From Trebouxia sp. TZW2008 (taxonomy: Eukaryota; Chlorophyta; Trebouxiophyceae; Trebouxiales; Trebouxiaceae): a stretch of DNA of 64,000 nucleotides. This document shows, piece by piece, positions 23,586 to 36,182 of this stretch. The position numbers were made by a program, and so were the translations under genes. The notes below the pieces were generated by a model. The model had not been told where the DNA came from, ran no database searches, and worked only from the letters and a program-made list of their open reading frames with translations. The DNA is taken from positions 248,001 to 312,000 of the forward strand of contig BDIU01000036.1 of assembly GCA_002118135.1 (NCBI GenBank), given 5' to 3'. Position 1 is the stretch's first letter. Every line of letters begins with the position of its first letter.

Positions 23586-26500
23586 ATGATGAAGCAACGC
23601 GTAATGCTTCTAGCTGCACTTGCCCTTGCGACTGTGGCCAGTGCAGCCGGATATTACCTGCCTGGCACTTACCCCCAAGAGTTCTACATCGGGCAGCAGC
23701 TGCAGGGTGAGCGTCGATCAGCCACCGTGTGAATGCGATTTGGTCCAATCGCTAGATTGTTGAAGCGATTGGGCAGTGCGCACTCGGTCGAACCAGACTG
23801 TCAAATTGTCACAGCTGTTCAAGTCGCCAGCACAGAACCTATCGGCTCACAACCCCTTCTTGCCTGCAGCCGAGGTCAATTCGCTAACTTCAGCAGAGAC
23901 AGAGCTACCCTTCGACTACTACTCTCTGCCGTTTTGTGCGCCTGCTGAGGGCACAAGAAAGTCCTTGAATAGCATCAATCCTGGAACCATACTTATGGGC
24001 TCAAGAATTCAGAACTCTCCATACAATTACACCATGCTGGTATGAGCCAACTGATATGCTGCTGCAATGCTCAGAAGTAATCTGTGCAACATGACATGAC
24101 CACTCTCCTGAGCTTGCTCATTACAGGTTGAGGAGCGAGGCAAATTGGTATGTCAGCCAGATGGCTATTACCCTAGCTTGACAGATGGCGATGTCACAGT
24201 GAGTATCCTGCCATGCTCAAAATGATTAATAGACCATGTCAAGCAACTGCTGCACTTATGTCCTGCAACTGCATGTTATCCATTGTCAATACATTGTTTT
24301 GTTGTGCAGGACTTGAACGAGAAGATTGACCAAAGGTATAGAGTGAGACTCATTCTGGACAACCTTCCAGTCACAACCTATGACTTGGAAGAGAACCCAG
24401 AAAGTGTCAGACCTGGCTATGAAGTGGGGTATGAGAAGGATGGCAAGCATTATGTCAACAACCACCTTATGTTCAAGATCCTTGTACACCAGACAAATGG
24501 ACAGTACACAAAGGCCAAGGAGAACATGGCTGAGATTGAGGCTGCAGCCATTGTTGAGGTAAAATTTCATTCCATTTCCTACATGCAGAACTAAATTTCA
24601 TATCTGTCAAGCAGCCTTTTGCTATGGCACAGCGATCATGCGCAGATGCAGCTCAATATGTCATTGTATTGGTAAACATAGCAAGACATTACAATTTTTG
24701 TAATTCTTGTTTGCAGGGTGGTGCACGTAGGATGCTGAAGCAGCTCAGGGGCAAAACATCAGATCAGACTCTAGACGACATCAGTCCTGATGATGAGTTC
24801 AGTGACTTGGGTGTTCTGGATGACAGCAACTCCATGTACATGGTGAGGTTGCTAGACCTCTTGTCTGATCAGGCCTTATTGCAACACAAGCTAGCCAGCA
24901 GTTGAGAGCACGCAGCACAGTGTTGCGGATGTTATGCTGCAGTGTCTCTGTCTTTGCTGCATGCTATGTCTGTCAAAGTCCATCATTCATGGAAGACTGT
25001 GTGCAGGTGGTAGGTTTTGAGGTCATGGCTTGCAGCATCAAGCGTAAGGCTGGCGCCAGAGTTGAGGCACTATCCTGCGTTGGCAATGATGACAGGCCAC
25101 CTGAGCCTCAGGAGGTTGTCAAAGGTAGGCCATTCGACAGCTTGCAAGGCAAAATCTCATGATATCCAATGGGTCAGGCTCAAACCGAGCAGTGCACTTC
25201 ATGGCAAAATGGCTTGTGGCAGAGCATGGCTTGGACAGCTTGTGTGTACATTCATGGTAGCTGCAATGCGTTTGACACTCACCATGTGAAGCATGCATCT
25301 AGATTTATCTTTCAGGGCAGTCACTCTCAGACTAGACTGCCAGCCATGTTGCTGTGGATGCAAGGAAAGTATGCACATGCAGATGCCAGGGTCGTGTACA
25401 CATTTGATGTGTACTGGGAGGAGTCAGACATCAGCTGGGCATCACGCTGGGATGCCTACCTGAACATGCCTGGAGGCCGTGTCCACTGGTTCAGCATCCT
25501 GAACAGTCTGATGGTTGTGCTGGTCATGAGCAGCATTGTGGCCATGATTATGATGCGCACCATTCGTAGAGACCTTCAGCGCTACGAGGGACTGCTTGGA
25601 GATGCAGGTCAGCACAGCTTGCACTCTATTGATTGATAACCAGCTAATTGCAATGGTGTTCCATGCCTTAGCTACACGTCTTATTCTGTTTTGGTCAACA
25701 TCAAGGCAAGCCTGCAGAAACCAAATGTGGCTTAGCCATTGCATGTCATGGTTGCAAACATGCAAATGCATAGCTGTTTTTCAGTCTTGCCAAATCCTGC
25801 TGCAAACTGAGCATGCCACAGACCAAAGCATCACATGACACGCAGGCTTAGTCAAGCTGTGGTCTTGCCTTTGCAGGCAACGACATGGAGGAAAGCGGAT
25901 GGAAGATGGTGTCAGGAGATGTCTTCCGCCCACCCAAAAACGCTGTGCTGCTGTGTGTCCAGATTGGCAGTGGCGTGCAGATCATCACATCTGCCTTTGC
26001 TACCTTGTTCTTTGCTGCTCTTGGTGAGTGACGAGACTCATGCAGAAGCTGCGCGTGCTGTCATTTTGGCCCTCTTGCTTGCATCATCATGGCAAACTTC
26101 CTGGTTGCCCAGCACCAGCAGACATGCTCTAGTACAGAACAGCGTTTTTGAAGCTCGTCATCGGGCAACTTATTTTTGAGTCATCAAAAAGTTTTGTCTG
26201 CTTTGTTATTGTTGTCCGGGAGTTTTGTATGGTCACCAATCTCACCTTGTGCCATCACTGTGGATGTGGCCATACAGCACGTGGCTTCTGCAGCAGCTCA
26301 TTCATCCGCACATGACAGCATTGACGTTCATGCTATTCCTCTGGCATGGCCAAAAACAATTATGTTTGCCAGGAGGCATACAAGCTACATGCCTTGTAAT
26401 TGTATAACAGGAAGCTTGTACATGGTAACGTAGTGTTTTGCAAGATTGTCTTGACTACGGCTCATTTCTCACAACTGCTCTCTGATTTCCTGCAGGCTTC

Positions 26501-28286
26501 CTATCCCCTGCATCTCGCGGGGCATTGCTGACTGCTCTGATGGTGATGTACCTGCTGCTGGCAGTCGCAGCTGGCTTTGCCTCAGTCTGGCTCTGGGGAA
26601 TCATTCACCGCAGCTACGAGGGCTGGTACGCTGTGGCATGGAGGGTGGCCTGCTACTTCCCTGGCATCAGCCTGCTGCTGTTGAGTGTGCTGAACGTGCT
26701 GATCCACCACACTGGCTCATCAGGAGCGATACCATTGGGAGCATTCTTCAGCTTGGTATCCCTGTGGTTCCTTGTCTCCATCCCCCTGTGCTTCTCAGGT
26801 AAGGTTGCATGATGTTTTCCCTGGTTGTGGAGCCTTTTGTGCTTGGTCATCGACACATGTGCTGCGCTGCAATGGCAATTTGCAGAGAAAGGTGTGTGTG
26901 TCAAATGAAACCAAGTAGCACTCTTCTGTAACTGCATCACCATTTGTGCACAGGAATGTCCACATATCAAGGGTAAAGAGGCAGAAACACAATCACCTGA
27001 ACTTGAGATTTTACACTGCATACAGACTGATGCTAGATTGCTGCGTGCTTGAGAGCAGACACTTTCTAATGCTGCTGCTGATGCATTTGAGTATTCAGCT
27101 GTCTGATCACATCCATCGCTGACTTCTGCACAACGGATGCTGACTGTCTGGTGCTGCAACATATGGCTATGAACATGCAGGTGGCATGATTGCTGCCAAG
27201 CAGCCCATCATCACCTACCCTACCAGGACCAACCAGATTCCTCGCCATGTGCCACCTCCTCACTGGGCCAGCCACCCATACGTGCTGTTTGCAGCTGCTG
27301 GGCTGCTGCCATTTGGCACCATCTTTGTCGAACTGTACTTTGCCATGACTTCAATCTGGCAGGTGAGGCAGACATGCATAGTCACGCTTGTACAACATGC
27401 CGAGTAGCTCACTTGAACACTTGACCTTTGTCAAGAGCAAAGGGTATCGCTGCTGCAGCATGTCTATTGCATATTGCTCTGCAGTTTCATTGCCAAAGCT
27501 TGTGCTTTTCAATGAAGCAATGTTAGCCAAATGGGTACAGTTGGCCTTGCGACACTCTATGTCATGTTGGAATTTATGCAGGGGTACTTCTACTACATCT
27601 TTGGATTCTGCTTTGTGGTTGGGGCCTTGACAGTCATCATCACCATAGAAGTAGCCATTGTCACCACCTATGTACAGCTATGTGCTGAGGACTATCAGTG
27701 GTGGTAAGTGCTTGTGCCAGCACCAATGTATCTGCAATCTGTTGTGTCAAACAATCCTCTTGACCACCATGTGACAATGCTTTTCTGTCATATTGCTGAG
27801 CCTCATTGTGCATGCTGCCATTACAGCACTGCCTACTAGGTCTGCCACTAAGATGGCATACGCTATCCATTGTTGTTGTTGTTTCAATCTCCTGCATGCC
27901 GCGATGTGCAAACTGCTGCCCTTGCTGTGCAGAGTCAGTGTGATTTCAGGCATCTGCCTGCCTGATGTTGGCGCTCCAATGACCTATGTGCTACTCATCA
28001 TAGCATAAAGAGTTGCATCATGCATGCTGGTGACTTAACAGGCATGTGAACCTGCAGGTGGAGATCATTCTTCAGAGGCGGCAGTTTGGCCATTTACATG
28101 GCCATCTATGCTGTTGGCTTCCTTGTCAACACGCTTCACCTCCTATCAGGCTCTTTATCAGTGCTGTTATACCTGTCATACATGGTGCTGATATTGTGGG
28201 CGGTATATCTGGCAATGGGCACAGTCGGTTTTGCTTCATCATTCTTGTTCACATACAAGATCTTTGCTTCAGTCAAGGCAGACTAG
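23586..28286 (+). CDS. Transmembrane 9 superfamily protein (nonaspanin, EMP70)
   Basis: Twelve exons (23586-23706, 23870-24039, 24127-24198, 24310-24558, 24717-24842, 25007-25124, 25383-25607, 25877-26023, 26496-26798, 27181-27362, 27582-27703, 28058-28286) give 687 residues with all phases in agreement. A signal peptide ends near AGYYLPG. The luminal domain has LPFDYYSLPFCAP, GSRIQNSPYNY and VVGFEVMACSI. The membrane domain starts after VYWEESDISWASRWDAYL and includes GDVFRPP and GYFYYIFGF, with nine predicted helices. The C-terminus ends KAD, matching the KxD/E Golgi-retention motif of this family. TM9SF proteins sort transmembrane proteins in the Golgi and endosomes. The exon at 24717-24842 adds about 42 mostly charged residues before VVGFEV, where family members usually have only a short segment. 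A second in-frame ATG follows the first directly. Confidence 0.97.
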
Positions 28287-29089
28287 ACATTGATCAGCAA
28301 AGCTGAGACAGAAGTCATCTTTCAAACATGTTGCATGACTGTGCTCATGCGAAGCTCGCTAGAGTCCACCACCTCGCTTCTGACTAGACCTTACATTTCT
28401 GGCCTGGTCCTACAGAGCACAATGCTAGCTGCAGCTCCCTTTCCTGCTATAGCAAGACAGCGCAACAAGGTTGCAGGATGCTCACATGGGTCTGCAATGT
28501 TCTCAGTTGATTGTTTGAACTCGAACCCCACATATGATTAATGATCAAGGGCAACATCATTGCTGCTGTGGGGTGTGCTATGGAATGGTTGTGTTCACTG
28601 AGCATCAATACCACAAGTCTGCAATCAATATGGCATGACCTCTGCAAAGTGCCGCCCTTTTATTCATCATGCCTGGTGCAGCATCATTGACGTGCCACGG
28701 TGTACAGCACTCGTGAGTTTCGCAGCTGCGTGCTTTCCAGCCAACCTTGAGCTCGACATGAGAAGAGGCAGTAGAGTTGGTAAAGTGATGGCACATTACT
28801 TCCCATCGCATGAACGTTGCCTGCTAACATGCGCTGCGTTTGAAGCTGAGCGTGTCAAATAAGCTCATGCACTCTGAGAACAATAATGACCTTGACTGGC
28901 AAACCCTGGGCTGATGTGCTTTAGTGATGCATAACGAAAATGCGTCACGCTGCTGCTGACTGCTGTGGCAACTATGTGGAGCATTGTTGCGCCTGAATCA
29001 AGATACGTGATTGGGGTGGCGTTATGTTGGTGATGTGCTGTGTTTGCAACTGTCTGTGTGATGTCTGCCTGTGTGGGCCTGTCATGCTG
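28287..29089. other. Convergent intergenic region, no gene seen
   Basis: This lies between the 3' ends of the TM9SF gene (+) and the plastid membrane protein gene (-). No ORF has exon-like borders or recognisable content. Confidence 0.5.
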
Positions 29090-30204
29090 TCAAGCATCCT
29101 CAGTGTCTTTTGCTTTTTGGCGCACATCCTCAAGGCGAGCATCCCAGCTTGCCAATTCATCTGCTGACAATTTACGCCTGTATTGCTCAGTGTTCCTGTC
29201 TTCCAGTTCTTCCTTTTCTTGCTTACGCCTTTGATTTGTTTCCTGAACAGATGCTGACCATTCCTTGGTGGAGTCCTGCAAACACACGGTTTCATGCATT
29301 TCCTCAGATTTTAGCCATTGCACACAACTGCTCTCAGATACGAGCATTGTGACAGTCTAACCATGTCAAGAGAGTGCGCTGTCAATGGCGAACACATATC
29401 TGACTTACCATCAATTGCCTTGCGCTTTTGCTGATGTCTGAAACAGCTGGTACATTGACACCTACAGGCTCTGTGTTTGCCACTCGCTCAATCTGCAGCA
29501 TGGCAGCCCAATCACTTGATGATATGTGTGAAACTTGTTGACGTGCAGCTATCTGCAAAAGTTGTTTCTAGAAATGGAAACAAGACAGAAGCAGTTCTTT
29601 GCAAATATTGTCATCATCACCTGAACGTGAGCTGCACACAGAAGCACCGCAGCGACAAGGAAGGAGTCAATGGTGAAATCATTTCTCAACAGTGGCAGGG
29701 CATACACAGCTGCATAAGCATAGTACTTTGCAGCCTGGGCTTCATCATCAATGGCTGCAAAAATCCAAGCCTGCAGGTCATGCCCTGATGCTGCCTGGGA
29801 GCTTGAATGCACATTTAGACAGAGTTGCATATGAGATCTGCTACCGTCCAGTTGACCAGAGGTATGAAGCTGACTACTGACATGGCACCCCACTTAATGC
29901 TTTCTGGCTCTATATCAGACTGACCAGACGTGTCAATTTTGCCTTGATTGTTTGTTTTGGCTGTCCCATTCAGCAGAGGGATGCTTGAATATACTAATGC
30001 AGCAGCAGCTGTTGTGAAGAAAGTAGCAGAAAGTAGGTCAGACAAGGCAGAGGCTTTCACACTTAGGCGCTTGAGCGGTTTGCGACCCTGGCGCTGATAC
30101 GACGGCCTGATCAGACCAGAGCTGTTGTAGGACAGCTTGAGCTGTCGTGGACCGGAAGCGGATTGCAGAATCTTGTTGCCGTGCGCCAAGCGAAGCTCTG
30201 ACAT
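29090..30204 (-). CDS. Predicted plastid-targeted membrane protein, unknown function
   Basis: Four exons (30204-29845, 29770-29621, 29552-29409, 29275-29090) give a complete 279-residue model. The first about 55 residues are rich in Ser, Arg and Lys and poor in acidic residues, as in a chloroplast transit peptide (ATG at 30204, MSELRLAHGNKI). Helices follow at LLSATFFTTAAAALVYSSIP, after WGAMSVVSFIPLVNW, at YYAYAAVYALPLL and at SFLVAAVLLCAAHVQ, so two to four membrane segments are likely. The C-terminal third is soluble and ends in a Lys/Glu/Arg-rich coiled coil. I do not recognise the family. The conserved-looking block FIPLVNWTVAWIF spans an exon junction. It could be a thylakoid or envelope protein; mitochondrial targeting is the alternative. 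Confidence 0.75.
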
Positions 30205-30463
30205 CAGAAGAATACGCCCCGTTGCATACAGGAGGTGACTTCTGCTCAGGCCGGCAAGCGCTGAAGTAGCTCGAGAGCATACTGGAAAGCCAAGACTCAA
30301 GACGCAGAAACAATGGCGAACGTCATGCAGCAATGCATTGCTTCGCTGCAAATGGCGCCTTGGTGCCTAGATCAGCGTGCAGGCCTTAAGACTTGATACG
30401 AAACCGAAGCAACCGCTCCCTGAGATGCAGCTCACTGCAGCATAAGCATCTGAGTATGCGCTG
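30205..30463. promoter_or_regulatory. Short bidirectional promoter, plastid protein / CTF8
   Basis: Only 259 bp separate the divergent ATGs at 30204 (minus) and 30464 (plus), so both genes must be transcribed from this segment. No TATA box is obvious. Confidence 0.5.
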
Positions 30464-31090
30464 ATGGCAGCCGGCACTGATCAGCAGTACTTCTGCATAC
30501 CGATCACCTGCCCAGACGCCAATTGCCCACAATGGTGCCTGATAGAACTTCAAGGCGAGCTCGAGCTTCAGGAAGACGACGATTCGAACACATTTCCTGT
30601 CGGCACCCTGTGCCAGTCTTCGTTTGTAAGTTATTGCAAGTGGCTGCACCTGTCAATTCGCCAAATGGTGACTTGCTCAATCCTGTTGCAATGCAGAAAG
30701 GTGACTCTTTGTCGCTCACAGTGGGCAATCACCAACTGGAAGGCAAGAAAGTTGCTTTAAAGAAGCCTTTTGCAATTCTTCAGCCTGAAAAAGATGAAAA
30801 GGGTTGGTGCCAATCATACAAGGTAACAACTTGCTATGCAGGGCAAACAATGGAATGCTGACGCGTTGCTCAGTTGTGATCTGTCCCTTCACCAAACAAA
30901 GGCTGCAATGGACATTAGCTGTGGCAGAGCATCTTGGCTGCAGAGCACAGTTGTTGCATGCCTCGATCAGCATGAAAGCGCCCTTGATGTATCATTGATG
31001 CAGGTGGTTGGCGTGTTACACAACAAGTATCTATTCAAAACCCGGCCCCGGCCCCTGATTTCAAAACCTAATCTGTCCAGAAGGCGCTAG
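30464..31090 (+). CDS. CTF8: CTF8, alternative clamp-loader subunit
   Basis: Three exons (30464-30625, 30697-30822, 31004-31090) give 124 residues, close to the usual size of about 120. Family features in order: ITCPDANCPQWCLIELQGEL near the N-terminus, then LTVGNHQLEGKKVALKKPFA in exon 2, then VVGVLHNKYLFKTRPRPLI at the C-terminus. The last block is the hallmark C-terminal strand and tail. CTF8 joins DCC1 and CTF18 in a replication factor C-like complex. That complex loads PCNA and supports sister chromatid cohesion and checkpoint signalling in the nucleus. The tail continues eight residues past the conserved block (SKPNLSRRR). Start choice: first ATG of the open exon, directly downstream of the short divergent promoter. 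Confidence 0.93.
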
Positions 31091-31185
31091 CTCTATAGTG
31101 CGCTTCTTCTGATCACAGACTTGCAGTGTTCTGACAACATTCTTGCATGGACAGCTCGTAGAAACAGCATAACTTTGGATGAAAC

Positions 31186-32239
31186 TTAGACTGCTGCACT
31201 TTTCTTGTTGGACAACGGAGGTGGCTTGTATGTCTTTGCTGTTACCCGATTCCGCAATTGCTTGATCTGACTTGAGTGCAAGCTTTGCAAAAACTCTGTG
31301 AGGGTCAATGTCTTGCCTGCATCACATTGCTACACGGTCAGCCACTGGCCATGATCCCCAGGCTTAAGCTGAAGGTGCCATGCCTCTAGGTCAAAGGCTG
31401 GCCATGCATATGATACAGCAGCCTCAAAGTGTGGTTCTTTGCAAGCACATACCGCTGTTCAAGTCTGACGTGCCAAAAATCTCCTCCAACTGTGCATCTA
31501 AAAGCCCTCGGCCGTATCTGAGGTACAGAATCTGCATAGCACCTTCCAAGGAAACATTCCCAGACCCCTCCTTGTCATTCATGACAAACTGGACGACGTT
31601 GAAGAGTCGCCTAGGCTCGTATCCTGTGAGCACATCAGCTTCATTTGCAAGTCTGCTTGATGCTGAAAGGTGACTCAAAGTACCAACCTGTTTTGTCATT
31701 GTTGCACCTATGGTACATGGCCTGAAACTCAGCCCAATTGAGGCCTTGATCACAGTCTTCGTCTACTTCCCAGATCATGTCCTCAATTTCTGTCTGCAGC
31801 AATTATGCAGCCTTGAGACCTTTTTGACCGTGTAGTGTCTGCTGTGATTATTCAGCGCTGCAGCTGCCTTGCAGACCTTTTTGGCTTTATGTCCCATATC
31901 TAGAAACAGTGCATTGAGCTCACTGGCATCAATGATGCCATCATGATTTCGATCCAACGTTGTGAAGGCCCGATGAAGCTCTGCTGCCTCATTTTTCCTT
32001 GCAAAGCGTTCCTGCAAAGTGGCAGCATCAATGTTGGCAGTGTTGTGGATCGTGTTGTTTGCTCGTGCTTTTGGACGGGCGACTGACCCTCGCTTCTTGA
32101 TTGGCCATGGTGGAGCTGCTCGTTCAACTCCTATGCCAGTGTCGAAACCCGATGTCTGAGCACTTATGCCTATGCCTAAGCAGCAGCTGAAGGCAGCGCA
32201 CCCACAGCAAGTCCCAGCTGCCAGGGCAAAGCTTGGCAC
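31186..32239 (-). CDS. EF-hand calcium-binding protein with four hands
   Basis: The coding end is clear; the 5' end is not. Exons, in order of translation: about 32239-31877, 31793-31688, 31623-31453 and 31316-31186, with matching phases. Hand 1 is canonical (DRNHDGIIDASE). Hand 2 is DEDCDQGLNWAE, with Gly displaced by one. Hand 3 is degenerate (NDKEGSGNVSLEG). Hand 4 is DLNSGKTLTLTE. Between hands 2 and 3 lies a long conserved-looking helix (EPRRLFNVVQFVMNDK). This layout resembles EF-hand proteins of centrosome or flagellar type more than calmodulin; that is inference. The N-terminal 60 residues are Ala/Cys-rich then basic. No in-frame ATG occurs before ALFLDMGHK, so a small upstream exon is needed; the ATG at 32380 is one candidate. 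Confidence 0.72.
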
Positions 32240-32575
32240 CGCTGGTGAGTAGCAGAGCGGAGCACTCGGTCGCCTTGTAAGCTAGTAAAAAGTTATAGTC
32301 GCAGAACAGTGTCGGAAAGACTTGCGAAAGTTGCAGGATACTGAATTCGTGCTGACTTTTGACTTGTCGTTTGATGTCATGACTAGCCTTGATCACTCGT
32401 TATACTTTTCTACGCTTCTGATCGGAATGAAATCCTGAAACTTCACGAGTTGCACGACGTGCTCGTAAAAGGTACAGCAAACCAGTAAACTATCTTGGCA
32501 GGACTGCTTGGGTAGTGCCTGCATAGCAAGGAGCATGACTGAAACGATTGAAAGTCCGCTACTGACGGTATGCAG
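32240..32575. promoter_or_regulatory. 5' region shared by EF-hand gene and MAEA
   Basis: Both divergent genes have unresolved first exons here. An ATG at 32535 (plus) opens MTETIESPLLT up to a possible GTATGC donor. It does not join in phase to the MAEA exon that follows within 30 bp. The minus ATG at 32380 is a candidate start for the EF-hand gene. Confidence 0.35.
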
Positions 32576-34719
32576 CAGCTCCCAGCGCATCTCAAGCACC
32601 AGTGGATGGCACTCTTAATCTGTTAGTCCGATTGAACTCGCAGGTCCCCTTTGAGGCTCTAAGGCGTGCTGCCAAGGACAGGAAAAGCAGCTTGGATGAG
32701 GTCACAGCAACTCTTCAAATGCTGCATACACCAAACATAGCCTCACTGAGTGTCTCTGAGCAAATGGAAGTCCTGAACAAGATGGCAATGAGGTTGCAAA
32801 GTCTCAAACACAAGGTGCCTATCTGACTGACAGATGTTTTGTTCAACCCCTGCTCCTTTATTTGACTCATACTTGATTTGTCTGGGTTGTAGCTCGATGA
32901 AAGCAGCCATGACGAGGAGGCTGATGCTTTGAGGTGTCAAGCCCGGCTCCAGCATCTGCAAAAGCTGGGCGTGCCAGCCAAAGACGAAGTCATCAACTGG
33001 AATAGAAAGCGGCTTGATCGGCTCCTTGTAGATCACCTGCTCCACAGTGGGTACTACAACTCGGCAGAAACCCTTACAAACCAGTCAAACATCCAAGTGA
33101 GGCCTCAGATCACTGTGTAGCCATGCGCTTGTAGTTCATCAGCAGTTCCTTTGACAGTGTTGTGCGCCCTCAACATGTCAGGCTGACTGAGTATACAAGG
33201 TCTCACTCTTGAGGGGACACTTTTGCAGGAACTGGTTGACTTGCATGTCTTCACGGGAGCACAGAAGGTTGTGGCTGATCTCAAACAGCATGACTGCACG
33301 GCTGCACTAGCTTGGTGCGAGGACAACAGATCACGACCCAAGAAAGGCAAAAACAAACTAGAATTCAGGCTCAGAATGCAGGCAAGAGCAACGCAAACTC
33401 TCATCAATACGCTGCGTATAGGCTAAGCTGCTTTGCGGACTCTACAACTTCTTCGTGATGTTTGCCAAGTCTCAGTTGATCAGCAGTGTGCAGGAGTTTG
33501 TAGAGCTTGTTCGGCAAGGCAAAATGATGCAAGCTATCAAATATGCAAGAGGTTATCTAGCCCCATGGGCAACAGTCTACCTGCCAGAATTGCAGGTGAA
33601 CATATGCCTTTTGTGAGCATGTTTCTCCAGAGGGCTGACTTTAGGCTGAACAGTTGCACTGCTTCATGCTGACAGTGTCTTTCAAACATAAGCGTCTGAA
33701 GCTATTGCATGACCCAAGGCTGGCTCGTCATGCATAACAGCTTGCCCCATGCTGCGATGTTCAGCATGCTGTGACTGTACTCAAGCAACTCAAGGCATAG
33801 CATGTTTCCTGCAGCGCGCAATGGCAGTTTTGGCATTCAAGGCTGACACACAGTGTGGGCCATACAAAGACCTGTTTGAAGAGCAGCAATGGCAGACTCT
33901 GGTAGAACTTTTCTATCAGGAGCTGTACAGACTCAACAACCTCACCCCACAGTCAGTACTTGCTGTGCATCTACAGGTATAATCTTTCAGCCCACAAGTA
34001 TAGAAGTGCTGAACACAACAGCTTACGTGAATGTATTGAATCCCGGCATCAGAAGAGCCATCTGCTTCTACTCACTTGCAAACTTCTGTGTAGGCTGGAA
34101 TTTCTGCTCTAAAGCCACCTACTACAGCCCCTTCTGCCCGCAAAGAAGATCCTCTTGCACTTCCGGTATGGTTGACTGCTTCATTCTCACCCTTGCTTTG
34201 CAATGAACCTGTCGCACCATGGCATCAAGATTTGAGCATCATTCAGTGCAATTGTCTGACTGCGAGCTGCGTGTTGACAGAAGCTGCAAGGCTGTAACTG
34301 CATGAGAAATATTGATTCATGCTGTGAGCCTGATGACCAGGCTCTTGACAATCTGCTTTGGTACCTGCAGCAGTTTCAGAAGCTAGCAGAGGGCCTGCCG
34401 TACTCCAAGCACATTCACAGCACTCTGATATGCCCAGTGACCCTTGAAGTCATGAATGAGGATAACCCTCCGATGGTGGCTTCCAACGGTGCTGTCTTCA
34501 GTGAGAAAGCAGTGAATCAGATTGCCACTCAGAACAATGGCATGTTCAAAAACCCTGAGACAGGTGTTTATGTGCAGCTGTTGTGTTTGAGTACCAGACA
34601 TGCGCTGCTTAAAGATCACGCTATGTTGCATTAGCTATAGTATTTTGTCTCAAAGGCATGTCGTGTCTGCAGGTGAAATGACTGAGCTGAGTGACCTCAA
34701 AAGAGCATACTTCTCTTGA
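32576..34719 (+). CDS. MAEA: MAEA/GID9 (FYV10) subunit of the GID/CTLH ubiquitin ligase
   Basis: Eight exons: about 32576-32814, 32893-33096, 33229-33381, 33494-33595, 33815-33976, 34094-34165, 34371-34563 and 34673-34719; all internal phases agree. LisH is in RLDRLLVDHLLHSGYYNSAE. CTLH follows (LVDLHVFTGAQKVVADLKQH, AALAWCEDNRSR, LEFRLRMQ, EFVELVRQGKMMQAIKYAR). The CRA region contains LAPWATVYLPELQ and YKDLFEEQQW. The C-terminal Gid-type RING has LICPVTLEVMNEDNPPMVASNG and ends RAYFS. With its RING partner RMD5 this forms the catalytic module of the GID/CTLH E3 ligase. The intron after RLRMQ uses a GC donor (CAG|GCAAGA at 33382). The start codon is not resolved: the first exon is open only from 32566 and has no early ATG. 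Confidence 0.95.
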
Positions 34720-35897
34720 TCGACACCTGTATTTCTTCTTGCACGATACATCTATCCAGGACCAATATGGGGCCTTGAGGCGTAATCTCATAAACAGCAT
34801 CTGACCATCACAATGAATTTGTGATGCAATCAAGGTTGTGGCTGGTGACGATTGTCAAACACATGCTGCAGCAAGGATGTTGTGCAGTCATGCGGGAGCA
34901 CGGTGTTGAGCTTGCATACATGTGGGTGTGACGTGCCTTATTTTCATTGATGTGCTTGCTGCATTCACAATGTTCCTGCCTGTTTGAAGGGAACGCCCAC
35001 TTCTGTTAGCGATGCAGCACGTGTACATTGCAGCTGTATGTTTTTGATATGCTATTTTGGTGCAAGTTTTGTGTGTCACCTTGCTGCCTCCAGGTCTGTT
35101 CGTCTGCCATTGGCAGCGACGCATTAAACTGTCTCACGGATTAGAAAATTTGGGTTTATGCTGCTAGCTGAGGCAAGTTCGGCACATCCTACCCAGCTGT
35201 ATTCCAAAGTGTATGTCATCCTATCCTAGGCCCAGTGATTCAGAAAAGACATCTCACTTTTGAGAATTACAGTTAGTGAAGTGCAGTATCTCCAAAAGCT
35301 TTTGTACAATCGCTAATCTGATCGTTTGATATATATCAAACATAGGCTGACAAGATAACAAAAGGTATGCAAGGCCAAGTGCAAAAATTTTTAATGACTG
35401 CATGTAGCTCGGGCTTTGCAACCACGGAACTATCTATAATGGAGAGTGATACCAGCAGCTCACATGCCTATGTTCACTATGACTGTTGAATGATGCACAT
35501 AGAGCAAAGCTGCATGACCATAAATAATCATGAGGCAAAGCTGGCAGAACCCATTTAATGATGTCAAGTGTGGCCCACAATTGTGTAAGCCATCATAATT
35601 GTGCTGTAGCATTTTGCGTGGGAGGCTGCAACAATGTTACTTTGTGTCAGCAGTGAAGCGACTGCAAGGAGGCCACACATGGCGTTGCAGACCTGCCAAG
35701 TTTCAGTGTTTACTAGAGAACATGCTGTGCACAGTTGTGCAGATTATACTCAGAAAGCAGCAGGCGGTCATAGTAGAAGGTTTCATACGTTTTCTAGTCC
35801 GTTGTCCAGAACGTATTAAGTCAAATGGCATTTGTGCTGAGCAAAGAATTGGGGCGCTGGGTCTTCACTAAGGCTGCGATAATGCTGCGAGCTGTGA
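34720..35897. other. Convergent intergenic region, no gene seen
   Basis: 1.2 kb between the 3' ends of MAEA (+) and the SERF-like gene (-), AT-richer than the genes. It contains a perfect 16-bp palindrome (TTTGATATATATCAAA) at 35325-35340. ORFs at 35599-35871 show no domain. Confidence 0.5.
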
Positions 35898-36182
35898 CTA
35901 CTTGGAGTTGTCCTTTCCTTTGTCAGCTTCAGCTTTTTTTGCAAGCTTTTCCTTCAAGGCTTGAGCATCCCTGCATCATTGAAAGGTTGCATCACATGGG
36001 TATGTCTGGTGGCTGCAGCAAGGCCTCTACAGCTTTGCAAACAGGAAATTGAGTCGGCAAAAGTTGCACCTTTCTTTCCGCTGAAGGGCTGTCAGACCGT
36101 CCTTCTCTTTTGCCGGAGCTTTGGTAGCATTGCGCTTTGCCGCCCGCGCCCGATCAGTGTCCCTCTGGTTTCCCCGTGTCAT
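35898..36182 (-). CDS. SERF/4F5-family small basic protein
   Basis: Two exons (36182-36070 and 35970-35898) give 61 residues; the junction restores an Arg codon. The start MTRGNQRDTDRARAAKRN is the family's conserved N-terminus (M-T-R-G-N-Q-R). The middle has GLTALQRKERDAQALKEK and the end is Lys/Ala-rich. SERF proteins are short, highly charged and disordered. They bind RNA and modify amyloid aggregation in animals; the plant role is unknown. The length is normal for the family. It is divergently paired with PP5. Confidence 0.85.

Noticed and set aside
35325..35340. Perfect 16-bp palindrome TTTGATATATATCAAA
   Set aside because: AT-rich and isolated in a convergent intergenic region; likely by chance, with no second copy seen nearby.
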